A DNA stretch of 32,122 nt from positions 1 through 32,122 of the forward strand of contig NZ_QYLP01000080.1 in assembly GCF_003614925.1 (NCBI RefSeq). The letters run 5' to 3'. Every line of letters begins with the position of its first letter. The first letter of the stretch is position 1. Under the pieces are notes generated by a model. That model was not told the origin of the DNA. It saw only the letters and a program-made list of their open reading frames with translations, and did no database searches. Shown here piece after piece: positions 22,419-30,034 of the stretch. The translations under genes and the position numbers were made by a program. The stretch is from Arthrobacter celericrescens. Its GTDB lineage: Bacteria > Actinomycetota > Actinomycetes > Actinomycetales > Micrococcaceae.

Positions 22419-23384
22419 TCAGGGTCGTTCGGGCATGCGCACGCCGCCGCGCTTGTACGCGCGGACCACGAGGGAACTGCGTACGGCGAGGGCGCGCCCG
22501 GCCCAGGGTGATTCGAGCAGGAAGGCGCGCAGCTCGTTCAGGCTCGGGAGCGTCACGTTGGCCATGATCTGGAATTCGCCGAGGGCCATGGCCGCGTACC
22601 GCACGGCCGGTTCCCTGCCGATGAGGCGGCCGACCTCCACGACGTCCGTGGGTGCCGTACGGACCCAGATGACGGCCTCGATGGGCAGACCGATGTCCGC
22701 GGGCTCGACGATGGCCCGGACCGTGAGGGTGTCCTGTTCGAACAGGGCGTTGAGGCGGCGCCGCACGGCCGGGGCGGACAGGCCCACGGCGTCGCCGAGG
22801 TCGGCCACGGGGACGCGGCCGTCCTCGACGAGCAACTGCACGAGGCGGGTGTCGACGTCGTCGAGGATGGCGCTGGCGCTCGGCCGGGACAGCGGCGAGG
22901 GGAAGTCCTGCAGGGCCGCGGTTTCCTCGGCGGTGACGGGGCCGGGGTGCCATTCGGCCACGGTGCGGAAGTACTCCATGATGGGCCAGGCGTTGACCTG
23001 CGTGACGCCGTCGAGTGCGGGAAGTTCCTCCAGCACCAGGCTGGAGAGCCGGCCGGGCCGGGCCTGGACTTCGAAGAGCAGGCGGGTGGGGCTGGTGAGG
23101 GCGTAGAGGAAGTTGGCGTCCGGGTCCTTGGCCAGCTCCTCGGCGATGCCGGTCAGCTTTGCCGGTTCGCATTGGACTTCCACCAGGTGGGTGGGGCCGA
23201 GCGTCACGAGCCCGGCAACCCGGACAGTGCCGGATTCCAGCAGGGCGATGCCGCGGCGGGTCACGGTGCTGAAAGACTCCCCCAGCACCTCCGCGATGCG
23301 CCGCCAGGAGGCACGGCCGTTGACCTGGAGGGCCCCGACGATCCGCCGGTCCAGCCCGTCCAGCTCGCGCAAGGGTGCGTTCAT
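22419..23384 (-). CDS. Lrp/AsnC-type regulator with duplicated domains
   Basis: A 321-residue DNA-binding regulator with two Lrp repeats. The first winged helix is at about residues 9-50 (LDRRIVGALQVNGRASWRRIAEVL), the second at about 170-215 (DTRLVQLLVEDGRVPVADL, then SAPAVRRRLNALF); each is followed by an alpha/beta effector half. It has the same build as the regulator at 8699 but is only distantly alike. I start at ATG 23384 (MNAPLRELDGLD), where the family begins; an ATG at 23390 is possible. The open frame continues upstream to 23543 only because the palindromic repeats are free of stops. It precedes the amidase operon on the same strand and is its likely controller, perhaps through the palindrome at 22188. 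Confidence 0.88.
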   Translation of the reverse strand: MNAPLRELDGLDRRIVGALQVNGRASWRRIAEVLGESFSTVTRRGIALLESGTVRVAGLVTLGPTHLVEVQCEPAKLTGIAEELAKDPDANFLYALTSPTRLLFEVQARPGRLSSLVLEELPALDGVTQVNAWPIMEYFRTVAEWHPGPVTAEETAALQDFPSPLSRPSASAILDDVDTRLVQLLVEDGRVPVADLGDAVGLSAPAVRRRLNALFEQDTLTVRAIVEPADIGLPIEAVIWVRTAPTDVVEVGRLIGREPAVRYAAMALGEFQIMANVTLPSLNELRAFLLESPWAGRALAVRSSLVVRAYKRGGVRMPERP

Positions 23385-23410
23385 GACCATCCACCAGATT
23401 ATGCCCCACC

Positions 23411-23570
23411 GGACATGTCCACCCCCGGGATTCAAGAGCGGACATGTCCACCCCGGGGATTCAAGAGCGGACATGTCCACCAACGGCAAAGGGACATGTC
23501 CACCTCCGGCCACGAAGGATGGACATGTTGCTGTTATGTCCATCCTTCGCCGCGCAGAGAGGACATGTCC
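23411..23570. repeat. GGACATGTCC palindrome array with hairpin, copy B
   Basis: Perfect GGACATGTCC palindromes stand at 23411, 23440, 23469, 23492 and 23561. The first two intervals are 29 bp: the unit 23411-23439 recurs at 23440-23468 with one mismatch. Between the fourth and fifth palindromes lies a perfect 14-bp hairpin, arms 23513-23526 and 23536-23549 with a nine-base loop, whose stem contains the same half-site (GGACAT and ATGTCC) pulled apart. The hairpin is 29 bp from the fourth palindrome. The array is between the nucleoside hydrolase and the double Lrp gene, both on the minus strand. There are no spacers of CRISPR type and no nearby transposase. Confidence 0.85.
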
Positions 23571-23587
23571 CCGGGCTTGGTTCAGGA

Positions 23588-24592
23588 TCAGGCCCCGGCG
23601 GCCACCGCACCAGCCTCCACCGCACCAGCTTCCACCGGCACCGGCACGGGTGCCAGCAGCGCCGCCATCAGGTGCGGGGCGAAGTCCTCTTCGAGTTCCA
23701 GGACCACCTGGCAGTGGGCGCCGGGCTGTTCCGGGTAGCCCAGGTGCACGCCGCGCAGGTCGCAGACCGTCTGCCCGCGGCCGGGTCCACTACCGGCGTC
23801 GACCTCCACATGGACCACCGGGGCGGTGCGCAGCGCGACGGCGTCCACGGCCACAGCGGCGGCGAGGGGATCGTGCATGGCGGAGCAGGCGCGGCCGAAG
23901 ATGCCCTCGTAGAAGCGGTAGTAGTAGCCCAGCATCTCGCCCAGCGCCCGGGCCAGCGGGCTGTCCGAGGCGAGCAGTTCCAGGCGGTGCTCCTCCTCCA
24001 GGACGTTGCTCATGGTCACGTCCAGCGGCACCAGTTTGATGCTCCACGGGGCGGCGAGGACTTCGCGGGCTGCCTCGGGGTCGTTGCCGATGTTGGCTTC
24101 GGCCAGCGGGCTGATGTTGCCCGGAACCATGGCGGCGCCGCCCATGATGGTGATCTCGGCGACCAGTTCGGGCAGCCGCGGTTCCAGGCGCAGCGCCTCA
24201 GCGATGTTGGTCAGCGGGCCGATGGCCAGCACGCGCAGTTCGCCGGCGTTTTCGCGGGCGAGGCGGACCAGCATTTCGGCGGCGGTCTCGGCCAGCGGTG
24301 CGGCGCCGGACTTGGGCAGAGCCACCTCGCCGATGCCGTTGGCGCCATGCACGTGCGGCGCTCCGCCGTCGAACGCCCGGGCCTGGAAGTCGTGCGCCCC
24401 CACGGCCACCGGGATCTCCGGCCGGCCGGCCAGGCGCAGCAGGTCAAGCGTGTTCACGGCGCCGGTGGCGGCCGCGACATTGCCGCTGACGGTGCCGATG
24501 CCCAGCAGGCGGGCCTCCGGCGCGGCCAGCAGGTAGGCCAGGGCAAGGGCGTCGTCGATTCCGGTGTCGCAGTCCAGGTAGAAGGGCAGCAT
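23588..24592 (-). CDS. Nucleoside hydrolase (inosine-uridine preferring type)
   Basis: A 334-residue cytosolic hydrolase that splits ribonucleosides into base and ribose. Family signs: LDCDTGIDDALAL near residues 6-18 with the calcium-binding aspartates, GTVSGNV (about 33-39), HGANGIG (82-88), AIGPLTNIAEAL (about 122-133), MGGAAMVPGNISPLAEANIGNDPEAA near 149-174 and MHDPLAAAV with the late His-Asp. The usual E-F-N-I before the DPEA block is replaced by E-A-N-I, a mild departure. The C-terminus ends in an Ala/Val/Glu low-complexity tail caused by a 15-base tandem repeat, likely not functional. It follows the MFS gene by 36 bases, probably in the same transcript, and the ribokinase is read divergently: together they suit uptake and salvage of nucleosides. 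Confidence 0.92.
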   Translation of the reverse strand: MLPFYLDCDTGIDDALALAYLLAAPEARLLGIGTVSGNVAAATGAVNTLDLLRLAGRPEIPVAVGAHDFQARAFDGGAPHVHGANGIGEVALPKSGAAPLAETAAEMLVRLARENAGELRVLAIGPLTNIAEALRLEPRLPELVAEITIMGGAAMVPGNISPLAEANIGNDPEAAREVLAAPWSIKLVPLDVTMSNVLEEEHRLELLASDSPLARALGEMLGYYYRFYEGIFGRACSAMHDPLAAAVAVDAVALRTAPVVHVEVDAGSGPGRGQTVCDLRGVHLGYPEQPGAHCQVVLELEEDFAPHLMAALLAPVPVPVEAGAVEAGAVAAGA

Positions 24593-24628
24593 GTCTGGGT
24601 ATCGCTTTCTGTTGGGAAGGGTGCGGGC

Positions 24629-26080
24629 TTAGGCGTCGGCGTCGGGCGCGGGGACCAGGAGGCTGACCAGCAGGGCCGCCGCAGTGATGCCCACCGAAAT
24701 CCAGAGCGCGACGGCGTAGCCGCCCTGGGTGCCGAGCCCTGCGAAGGGTGCCACGAGGACGACGCCGAGGCTCGCCCCGGTGCCGAAGGAGGCGCCGTTG
24801 ATGCCGGGCAGGGAGCCAGGGGCTTCCTTGGGCGAAAGGAGCACGGACAGGCCGTTGATCGAAGTGAGGAAGAAGCCGTTGTAGAAGATGCCGAGGGCTG
24901 CGACGGCGGCCAGCACGGCCCACTGGTTGTCGGCGAATAAGGCGGCGGCCACGGCACAGGCCAGGCTCAGGGCGGTGCCGATGCGCAGGGTCCTGATCCA
25001 GCCAACCCGGCCCGTGAGCCAGCCGGCCAGCGGGGCCGCGAAGACGCCGATCAGGGCGGCAGGGGTCAGGAAGAGCAGGGCCGAGAGCGAGGCGCCGAGG
25101 CCGAAGCCGCTCTTGCCGTCCTGGCTGAGCAGCACCACGGTGAAGTTCATGATGGCGAAGATGCCGGCGAGCGTGAGCACGGTGGTGGCGATGACGGTCC
25201 AAACCTGGCGGGAGCGCAGGTGGTGCACGGCGATCAGAGGGGAGCTGCGGCGCTTTTCCGCGGCGCAGAAGGCGATGAACGCGGCCACGGTCCCGGCCAG
25301 CAGGGCAAGCGCGGGGACGGAGGTCCAGCCGGCGGAGGATCCGGTGCTGACAAAGTAGCTCAGGCAGACCAGGAAGACCGAGAGGAAGGCCGCACCCCAC
25401 CAGTCCATGCTTCCGCCGGTACCCCCAGCCCCCGCCGGCTTGCCGCCGGGGACGATGCGGATGATGCACACGGCCGCGATCGCGGCGAGGGCCAGCACCA
25501 CGAGGAAGATCGACTGGAAGCCGAAGGCCTCGGTCATCAGTCCGCCGGCATAGCCGTCGAAGCCGGCCACGCCGCCGTTGACCGCGGCGATGATGCCCAC
25601 CGACGTTCCGAAGGCGCGGGCGTCGAGGTTCTCGCGGAGCACGATGTAGGCGAGCGCGAAGATGGCGCTGGAGACGCCCTGGAGGAAGCGGCCGATCACC
25701 AGGAGGGTCAGGCTGGGCGCGGCCAGGCAGAGCACGGTGCCCACGGCCATGACGCCGAGGACCAGCAGGAGCGCGCGGCGGCGGCCGATGAAGTCGCTCC
25801 AGCGGCCCATGATGGGGCCGGAGATGGCACCGGCCAGGAAGAACATGGACTGCACCTGGGCCACGGCTCCGGCGTCGGCGCCGAAGTGCGCGCCGATCTG
25901 CGGCAGCGCCGGGGTCACCATGCTGGCGTTGAGCTGGAAGGACAGCACGCCCAGCAGGAGCGTGGTGATGAGGATGGCGGCCTTGGGCCGGCGCGCGCCG
26001 GGCAGTTCGACGGCGGCGTCCTGCGAGGCATCTTGCGCGGCGCCCTGCGGAGCGGGCGCGTTGGCGGGTGAGGAAATCAC
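24629..26080 (-). CDS. MFS transporter (DHA-like), candidate nucleoside carrier
   Basis: A 483-residue major facilitator with a polar N-terminal leader of about 30 residues and around 14 hydrophobic helices. FQLNASMVTPALPQIGAHFGADAG marks helix 1, MGRWSDFIGRRRALL is motif A, and GRFLQGVSSAIFALAYIVL is helix 4. By sequence it is nearest to the drug-exporter type, but its gene context (nucleoside hydrolase downstream, ribokinase divergent) suggests it carries a nucleoside or ribose; direction cannot be told. I start at GTG 26080 because AGGGAG lies six bases upstream; the longer frame from 26161 covers the promoter region. A -10-like TATAAC (26153-26158, minus strand) would give a 66-base leader. 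Confidence 0.88.
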   Translation of the reverse strand: MISSPANAPAPQGAAQDASQDAAVELPGARRPKAAILITTLLLGVLSFQLNASMVTPALPQIGAHFGADAGAVAQVQSMFFLAGAISGPIMGRWSDFIGRRRALLLVLGVMAVGTVLCLAAPSLTLLVIGRFLQGVSSAIFALAYIVLRENLDARAFGTSVGIIAAVNGGVAGFDGYAGGLMTEAFGFQSIFLVVLALAAIAAVCIIRIVPGGKPAGAGGTGGSMDWWGAAFLSVFLVCLSYFVSTGSSAGWTSVPALALLAGTVAAFIAFCAAEKRRSSPLIAVHHLRSRQVWTVIATTVLTLAGIFAIMNFTVVLLSQDGKSGFGLGASLSALLFLTPAALIGVFAAPLAGWLTGRVGWIRTLRIGTALSLACAVAAALFADNQWAVLAAVAALGIFYNGFFLTSINGLSVLLSPKEAPGSLPGINGASFGTGASLGVVLVAPFAGLGTQGGYAVALWISVGITAAALLVSLLVPAPDADA

Positions 26081-26150
26081 AACAAACTCCCTTGTTCGTC
26101 GGGTGTGGTTCGTCGGGTTGGGGATGACGGGAACCCTCGGTGGATTCGAG

Positions 26151-26178
26151 TTGTTATACAAGCACGTATTACGAACAA
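26151..26178. promoter_or_regulatory. AT-rich imperfect inverted repeat, candidate operator
   Basis: TTGTT-ATAC-AAGCAC-GTAT-TACG-AACAA: ATAC pairs with GTAT around the centre and TTGTT with AACAA with a four-base offset. It lies in the divergent gap between the MFS and ribokinase genes, so one regulator could act on both. No regulator gene is in this cluster. Confidence 0.35.
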
Positions 26179-26204
26179 GTACAACATTTAAGTGTGAAAA
26201 TGAC

Positions 26205-26210
26205 TACACT
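26205..26210 (+). promoter_or_regulatory. Candidate -10 box, leaderless start of the ribokinase gene
   Basis: TACACT lies 7 bases before ATG 26218, with no ribosome site in the spacer (GTCCTCC). Confidence 0.45.
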
Positions 26211-26217
26211 GTCCTCC

Positions 26218-27087
26218 ATGACTTCCTCGAACCCCCTACTGCCGCGCCACCGCGCCCTCACCGTGCTCGGCAGCATCAACCTTGACCTCATTGCCACCGC
26301 TGAGCGACTCCCGACGGCGGGCGAAACCATCGGCGGCGGCGCGCTGAGCAGGCAGCCGGGCGGCAAGGGCGCCAACCAGGCCGCCGCAGCAGCCCGTCTG
26401 GACGGCTCCGCCCGGATGATCGGCGCCGTCGGTGACGACGACGCTGGCCGCGAAATGCTCGAGGCCCTCACCGCCGCGGGCGTGGACGTGTCCGACGTCG
26501 CGCACCGCAGCACTCCCACCGGAACCGCGCTGATCGTCGTCGACAGCGCTGGCGAGAACCAGATCGTCGTGTGCCCGGGCGCGAACGGCGAGGTATCCCT
26601 GGACGGCGTCGCCTTCGCCGAGGACGAGACGCTCCTCTGCCAGCTCGAGGTGGGACTGGACGTCGTCGTCGAGGCGTCCCGCCGGCACCCGGGCTTCTTC
26701 GCCCTCAACGCCGCCCCGGCGCAGTCCCTGCCCGCGGAGCTGGTGCAGCGCTGCGACCTGGTGATCGTCAACGAAACCGAATACGAGCTCATCCCCGAAC
26801 TGGCGAACGCCCGGATGGTCGCCGTGACCTACGGCAAGGACGGCTCGGCCCTGTTCCGGGACGGCAAGGAAGTGGCCCGGGCAGCGGGGCGCCGCGCCAC
26901 CGTGGTGAACACGATCGGCGCCGGCGACGCCTTCTGCGCCGCTTTCGTGCTGGGCCTGCGCAACGGCCTGTCCGATGAGCAGGCACTCGCGGCCGCCAAC
27001 GCGGTAGGGGCCGACGCCGTCGGGCAGCATTCCTCGCAGCCGGAGCTCGAGCGGCTGGAGTCCTATGTCGGGGTTGCGTCCGCGTGA
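26218..27087 (+). CDS. rbsK: Ribokinase (PfkB family sugar kinase)
   Basis: Phosphorylates ribose with ATP to ribose 5-phosphate. The 289 residues have the ribokinase marks: GSINLDLIATAERLPTAGET (18-37), the sugar-binding GGKGANQAAAAARL (48-61), IGAVGDDDAG, and the anion hole/catalytic GAGDAF with Asp237. The TYGKDGSALF segment (about 204-213) is the usual pre-ATP-site strand. The start ATG 26218 has a TANNNT box seven bases before it; the frame extends to 26140 but the extra residues have no family match. The next gene starts inside its stop (GTGA), so they are coupled. With the nucleoside hydrolase on the other side of the gap it would use the ribose released from nucleosides. Other PfkB sugars cannot be excluded. 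Confidence 0.9.
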   Translation: MTSSNPLLPRHRALTVLGSINLDLIATAERLPTAGETIGGGALSRQPGGKGANQAAAAARLDGSARMIGAVGDDDAGREMLEALTAAGVDVSDVAHRSTPTGTALIVVDSAGENQIVVCPGANGEVSLDGVAFAEDETLLCQLEVGLDVVVEASRRHPGFFALNAAPAQSLPAELVQRCDLVIVNETEYELIPELANARMVAVTYGKDGSALFRDGKEVARAAGRRATVVNTIGAGDAFCAAFVLGLRNGLSDEQALAAANAVGADAVGQHSSQPELERLESYVGVASA

Positions 27088-27602
27088 CGGTTGCGGATAC
27101 AAACACCGCCCTCCGCATCAGGAAGGCGGAAGCAAGCGACTTCCCCGAGATCCGGCGCATCACTCTCGCCGCCTACCTCGACGCCGGGCACGTCACCGAG
27201 GACCACCCCTACCTGGCCATCCTCGGCGACGTGGAGCAGCGGGCGGGCCATGCCGAGCTGTGGATCGCCGAATCCGGCAGCCGCGCCGTGGGTTCGGTGA
27301 TGCTCACCCACCCGGGCCGGAAATACACCGAGGTGGCGCTCGACGGCGAACTCGAGTTCCGCATGCTGGCCGTGGACCCGGCGGCGCAGGGCCTCGGCGT
27401 CGGCCGCCGGATCGTGGAGCGGATCCTGGACCACGCCCGTTCGCTCGACGGCGTGGAGGCCGTGGCCATCACCAGCGGTGCCTGGATGGCGCCGGCGCAC
27501 CGGCTCTACGAATCCCTGGGATTCCGCCGGGTTCCGGAGCGGGACTGGAGTTTCGACGGCGGCGACGACAAGGACCTCTGGGTCTTCCGCCACGCACTGT
27601 AA
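27084..27602 (+). CDS. GNAT family N-acetyltransferase
   Basis: A 172-residue acetyltransferase using acetyl-CoA. LRIRKAEASDFPEIRRITLAAY (about 10-31) is the opening strand-helix of the fold, FRMLAVDPAAQGLGVGRRIVERIL (about 92-115) is motif A with the pyrophosphate loop Q-G-L-G-V-G, and the C-terminal HRLYESLGFRRVPERDW (about 138-154) is motif B. The target is unknown. The start is GTG 27084, overlapping the ribokinase stop by four bases, which shows a common transcript; a direct role in ribose metabolism is not implied by the family. It converges on the CynX-type gene with 7 bases between stops. Confidence 0.88.
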   Translation: MTVADTNTALRIRKAEASDFPEIRRITLAAYLDAGHVTEDHPYLAILGDVEQRAGHAELWIAESGSRAVGSVMLTHPGRKYTEVALDGELEFRMLAVDPAAQGLGVGRRIVERILDHARSLDGVEAVAITSGAWMAPAHRLYESLGFRRVPERDWSFDGGDDKDLWVFRHAL

Positions 27603-27609
27603 CGCAGCC

Positions 27610-28905
27610 TCAGCCCTCCACGTACCGGTCCCGGCCGGCGCGGTAGCCGAATACCGCCGCCAGCGCCCCGACCACGAGGAACAGCACACCGGCCGCCGCG
27701 AAACCGTCCGTTGCCTGGTGCAGCTGGCCCACCAGCAACGTGCCCGTGGACCCCAACCCGTAGCCGACGCCCTGCATCATCCCGGACAGGTGCGCGGCCG
27801 TGTGCGCCTCGCGGGTGCGCAGCATGATCATCGTCAGGGCCACGGCGGTGAGGCTGCCCTGCCCCAGGCCCAGAAGCCCGGTCCACAGCCACACGAGGTC
27901 CACCGGCCCGAAGATGCTCAGCGCAAAGCCACCGCCGGTCATCAACGCCACCAGCACATTGATCGCCCGCTGGTCCGCGAAGCGCGCGGCAATCCCCGGG
28001 GCGAACAGCGAACCAAGCATCTGCAGCGCAATCGAGACGGACACGATCAGCCCGGCCGTGCCGCCGTCGATCCCCCGCTCCCGCAGGATCGGCGCCAGCC
28101 AGGCAAACACGCTGAAGGACATCATGGCCTGCAGCACCATGAAGACCGTCACCTGCCAGGCGACGGCGGATCGCCACACGTTCACGCCTTCCACCTGCAG
28201 CTGGTGCCGGACGGCGGGCTGGCGGAGCGCCAGCGGCAGGAACAGTAACAGCACGACGGCGGCCGGCAGCGCCCAGAACCAGAGCGCCGCGGTCCAGTGG
28301 CCGGCGGCGTGGAACACCGGATAGGTGAAGCCGGCACCGAGCGCGGCGGAGGCGCAGATCGCCGTCGTGTAGAGGCCGCCCATGAGGCCGAGCCGGTGCG
28401 GGAAATCACGCTTCACCACGCCGGGCAACAGCACGTTGCACAGGGCAATCGCGGCACCGCAGGCCGCGGTGCCGGTCAGCAGGGCGGGCACGTGACCAGC
28501 GCCCGGGAGGTCCAGCGGGCGCAGCAGGAGGCCCGCCGTCAGGACCGCCATGGCGCCCAGCAGCACCCGTTCGGCGCCGAAACGGCGGGCCAGCAGGGGA
28601 GCCAGCGGCGCGAAGACGCCCAGGAGGGTGACCGGCACCGTGGTGAGCACCACCACCGCCCACCCCGGCAGGCCGGCGTCGGCGGTAATCTCCGGAAGCA
28701 CCGCCGAGAAACTGGAGAACACGGTGCGCAGGTTGAGGCCGATCAGCACCAGGCAGGCGCCGAGATACACGAGCCCCCTCCTTGTGGAGACCCGCGTGGG
28801 CGCCGCGGCGGGGACCTCGTCGATCTCGGCGTCGACCAGGAATTCGGAGTTCTCGGCGTTCCGTATCACGCTCCGCAATTTACACGCCGCTCTTCCGTCG
28901 TTCAC
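27610..28905 (-). CDS. MFS transporter, CynX/NimT family
   Basis: A 431-residue major facilitator. After a polar leader of about 40 residues comes VYLGACLVLIGLNLRTVFSSFSAVLPEI, where the N-L-R-x-x-x-S-S-x-x-x-V-L-P-E-I pattern in helix 1 is diagnostic of the CynX (cyanate transporter)/NimT (nitroimidazole) branch. The remaining chain shows 11 further hydrophobic segments. The substrate cannot be named; members of this branch are mostly efflux or anion transport proteins of unknown use. The start is uncertain: GTG 28905 is taken; a GTG at 28869 is in frame. A -10-like TACTGT (28917-28922, minus strand) overlaps the plus-strand TACAGT of the divergent glycosidase gene. Confidence 0.86.
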   Translation of the reverse strand: MNDGRAACKLRSVIRNAENSEFLVDAEIDEVPAAAPTRVSTRRGLVYLGACLVLIGLNLRTVFSSFSAVLPEITADAGLPGWAVVVLTTVPVTLLGVFAPLAPLLARRFGAERVLLGAMAVLTAGLLLRPLDLPGAGHVPALLTGTAACGAAIALCNVLLPGVVKRDFPHRLGLMGGLYTTAICASAALGAGFTYPVFHAAGHWTAALWFWALPAAVVLLLFLPLALRQPAVRHQLQVEGVNVWRSAVAWQVTVFMVLQAMMSFSVFAWLAPILRERGIDGGTAGLIVSVSIALQMLGSLFAPGIAARFADQRAINVLVALMTGGGFALSIFGPVDLVWLWTGLLGLGQGSLTAVALTMIMLRTREAHTAAHLSGMMQGVGYGLGSTGTLLVGQLHQATDGFAAAGVLFLVVGALAAVFGYRAGRDRYVEG

Positions 28906-28915
28906 GCCGCGGCCC

Positions 28916-28922
28916 TACAGTA
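28916..28922. promoter_or_regulatory. Overlapping divergent -10 boxes
   Basis: TACAGTA reads TACAGT on the plus strand (toward the GH26 gene; TTCCGT lies 17 bases upstream as a weak -35) and TACTGT on the minus strand (toward the CynX-type gene). Only one direction could be used by a polymerase at a time. Confidence 0.35.
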
Positions 28923-28983
28923 TTCCCACCAGTAACGCTGTTCACACCGCTCCCCCTTTCCACAGTCACAGGCTGGAGGCCCC

Positions 28984-29943
28984 ATGTTCCCGGACGTTTC
29001 ACGCCCTGTGACCCGGCGGGCAGCCTTGGGTGTCGTGGGCGCCGTCGGGCTCGCCGCGGCCACGGCCGGCCATGCCTCGGCGGCGGCCCCGCAGCTTGCC
29101 TTTGGCGTCGCGACACCGGGCGGTCCCCTGGATGCGGCCGGGCTGAACGAGGTGACCCGGCTGGCCGGAGAGGCACCGCGGCTGATCCTGCTCTACAAGG
29201 ACTTCCAGCAGCAGGCGCCGGTGGCCGAAGTGCAGGCGTGCCTCAACCGCGGCGCCCGGCCGGTGATCACCTGGGAACCCTGGGTCACGAGTGGCGGCCT
29301 CCAGCAGCCGGGCTATTCGCCGGCCAGGATCGCCGCCGGATATTTCGACAGCTACCTCCGCTCCTGGGCCACGGCCCTGGCACCTTTCGGAAACCAGGTG
29401 ACCATCCGCTTCGCCCACGAAATGAACGGCGACTGGTACCCGTGGTGCCCCGGCGTCAACGGCACCACGGCCGAGGACTACATCGCGGCGTGGCGCCGCG
29501 TGCACACCGTATTCACCGTCAACGGTGCCCGTCCGCAGTGGATGTGGTCGGTGAACGATCCCTATTTCGGTTCCGTGCCCCTTTCCTCCGTCTACCCCGG
29601 CTCCGACGTGGTGGACCAGCTCGCCCTGGACTCCTACAACTTCGGTACCAGCCAGGGCTGGTCCGCCTGGAAGACTCCGTCGCAGGTCTTCGCACCCGGG
29701 CTCGACGCATTGCGGGCGCTCGGCACCGGGAAGCGGATCATCATCTCCGAAACGGCCTCGAGCGAACTCGGCGGGTCGAAGCCGAACTGGATCCGGGACG
29801 CGATCCCCTACCTCGACGCGCAGCCGGACGTGGAGGCCTTCATCTGGTTCCATCTCCTCAAGGAAACGGACTGGCGGATCAACAGCAGCAAGGCCTCGGC
29901 CGGGTCTTTCAAGAAGGCCCTCGCCGCCCGCGCCCTCCCGTGA
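28984..29943 (+). CDS. Secreted GH26-like glycosidase (beta-mannanase type)
   Basis: A 319-residue exported TIM-barrel hydrolase. The N-terminus VTRRAALGVVGAVGLAAATAGHASAAAP is a twin-arginine-like signal (Arg11-Arg12, hydrophobic core, Ala-x-Ala cut near residue 33). IRFAHEMNGDWYPW (141-154) is the GH26 acid/base motif with Glu146, and IIISETASS (252-260) has the likely nucleophile Glu256; their spacing and the preceding VITWEPW strand fit GH26. Family members cut beta-mannan or beta-1,3/1,4-linked xylan and glucan; the substrate here is not decided. No binding module is present and no other sugar-degradation gene is near, so it is an orphan. GGAGG sits four bases before ATG 28984. Confidence 0.87.
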   Translation: MFPDVSRPVTRRAALGVVGAVGLAAATAGHASAAAPQLAFGVATPGGPLDAAGLNEVTRLAGEAPRLILLYKDFQQQAPVAEVQACLNRGARPVITWEPWVTSGGLQQPGYSPARIAAGYFDSYLRSWATALAPFGNQVTIRFAHEMNGDWYPWCPGVNGTTAEDYIAAWRRVHTVFTVNGARPQWMWSVNDPYFGSVPLSSVYPGSDVVDQLALDSYNFGTSQGWSAWKTPSQVFAPGLDALRALGTGKRIIISETASSELGGSKPNWIRDAIPYLDAQPDVEAFIWFHLLKETDWRINSSKASAGSFKKALAARALP

Positions 29944-30021
29944 AGCAACCCGCTCCGCTGAAACTCCGGCGGGGCCACTCCCGAGGCCGGGCGCCGGCGG
30001 CCCGCTCCCCTGGCGCCCCGC

Positions 30022-30027
30022 TATCCT
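30022..30027 (+). promoter_or_regulatory. Candidate -10 box, leaderless start of trmB
   Basis: TATCCT lies 7 bases before ATG 30035. The spacer holds AAAGGG directly against the ATG, too close to serve as a ribosome site. Confidence 0.45.
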
Positions 30028-30034
30028 GAAAGGG

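Noticed and set aside
23385..23543. A 53-residue N-terminal extension of the double Lrp regulator
   Set aside because: It is the translation of the palindromic repeats, and the same peptide-like string appears at the unrelated copy at 12447-12523.
23411..23570. CRISPR array
   Set aside because: The repeats are adjoining or have 13-19 bases between palindromes that are themselves repeated; there are no unique spacers of normal length and no cas genes.
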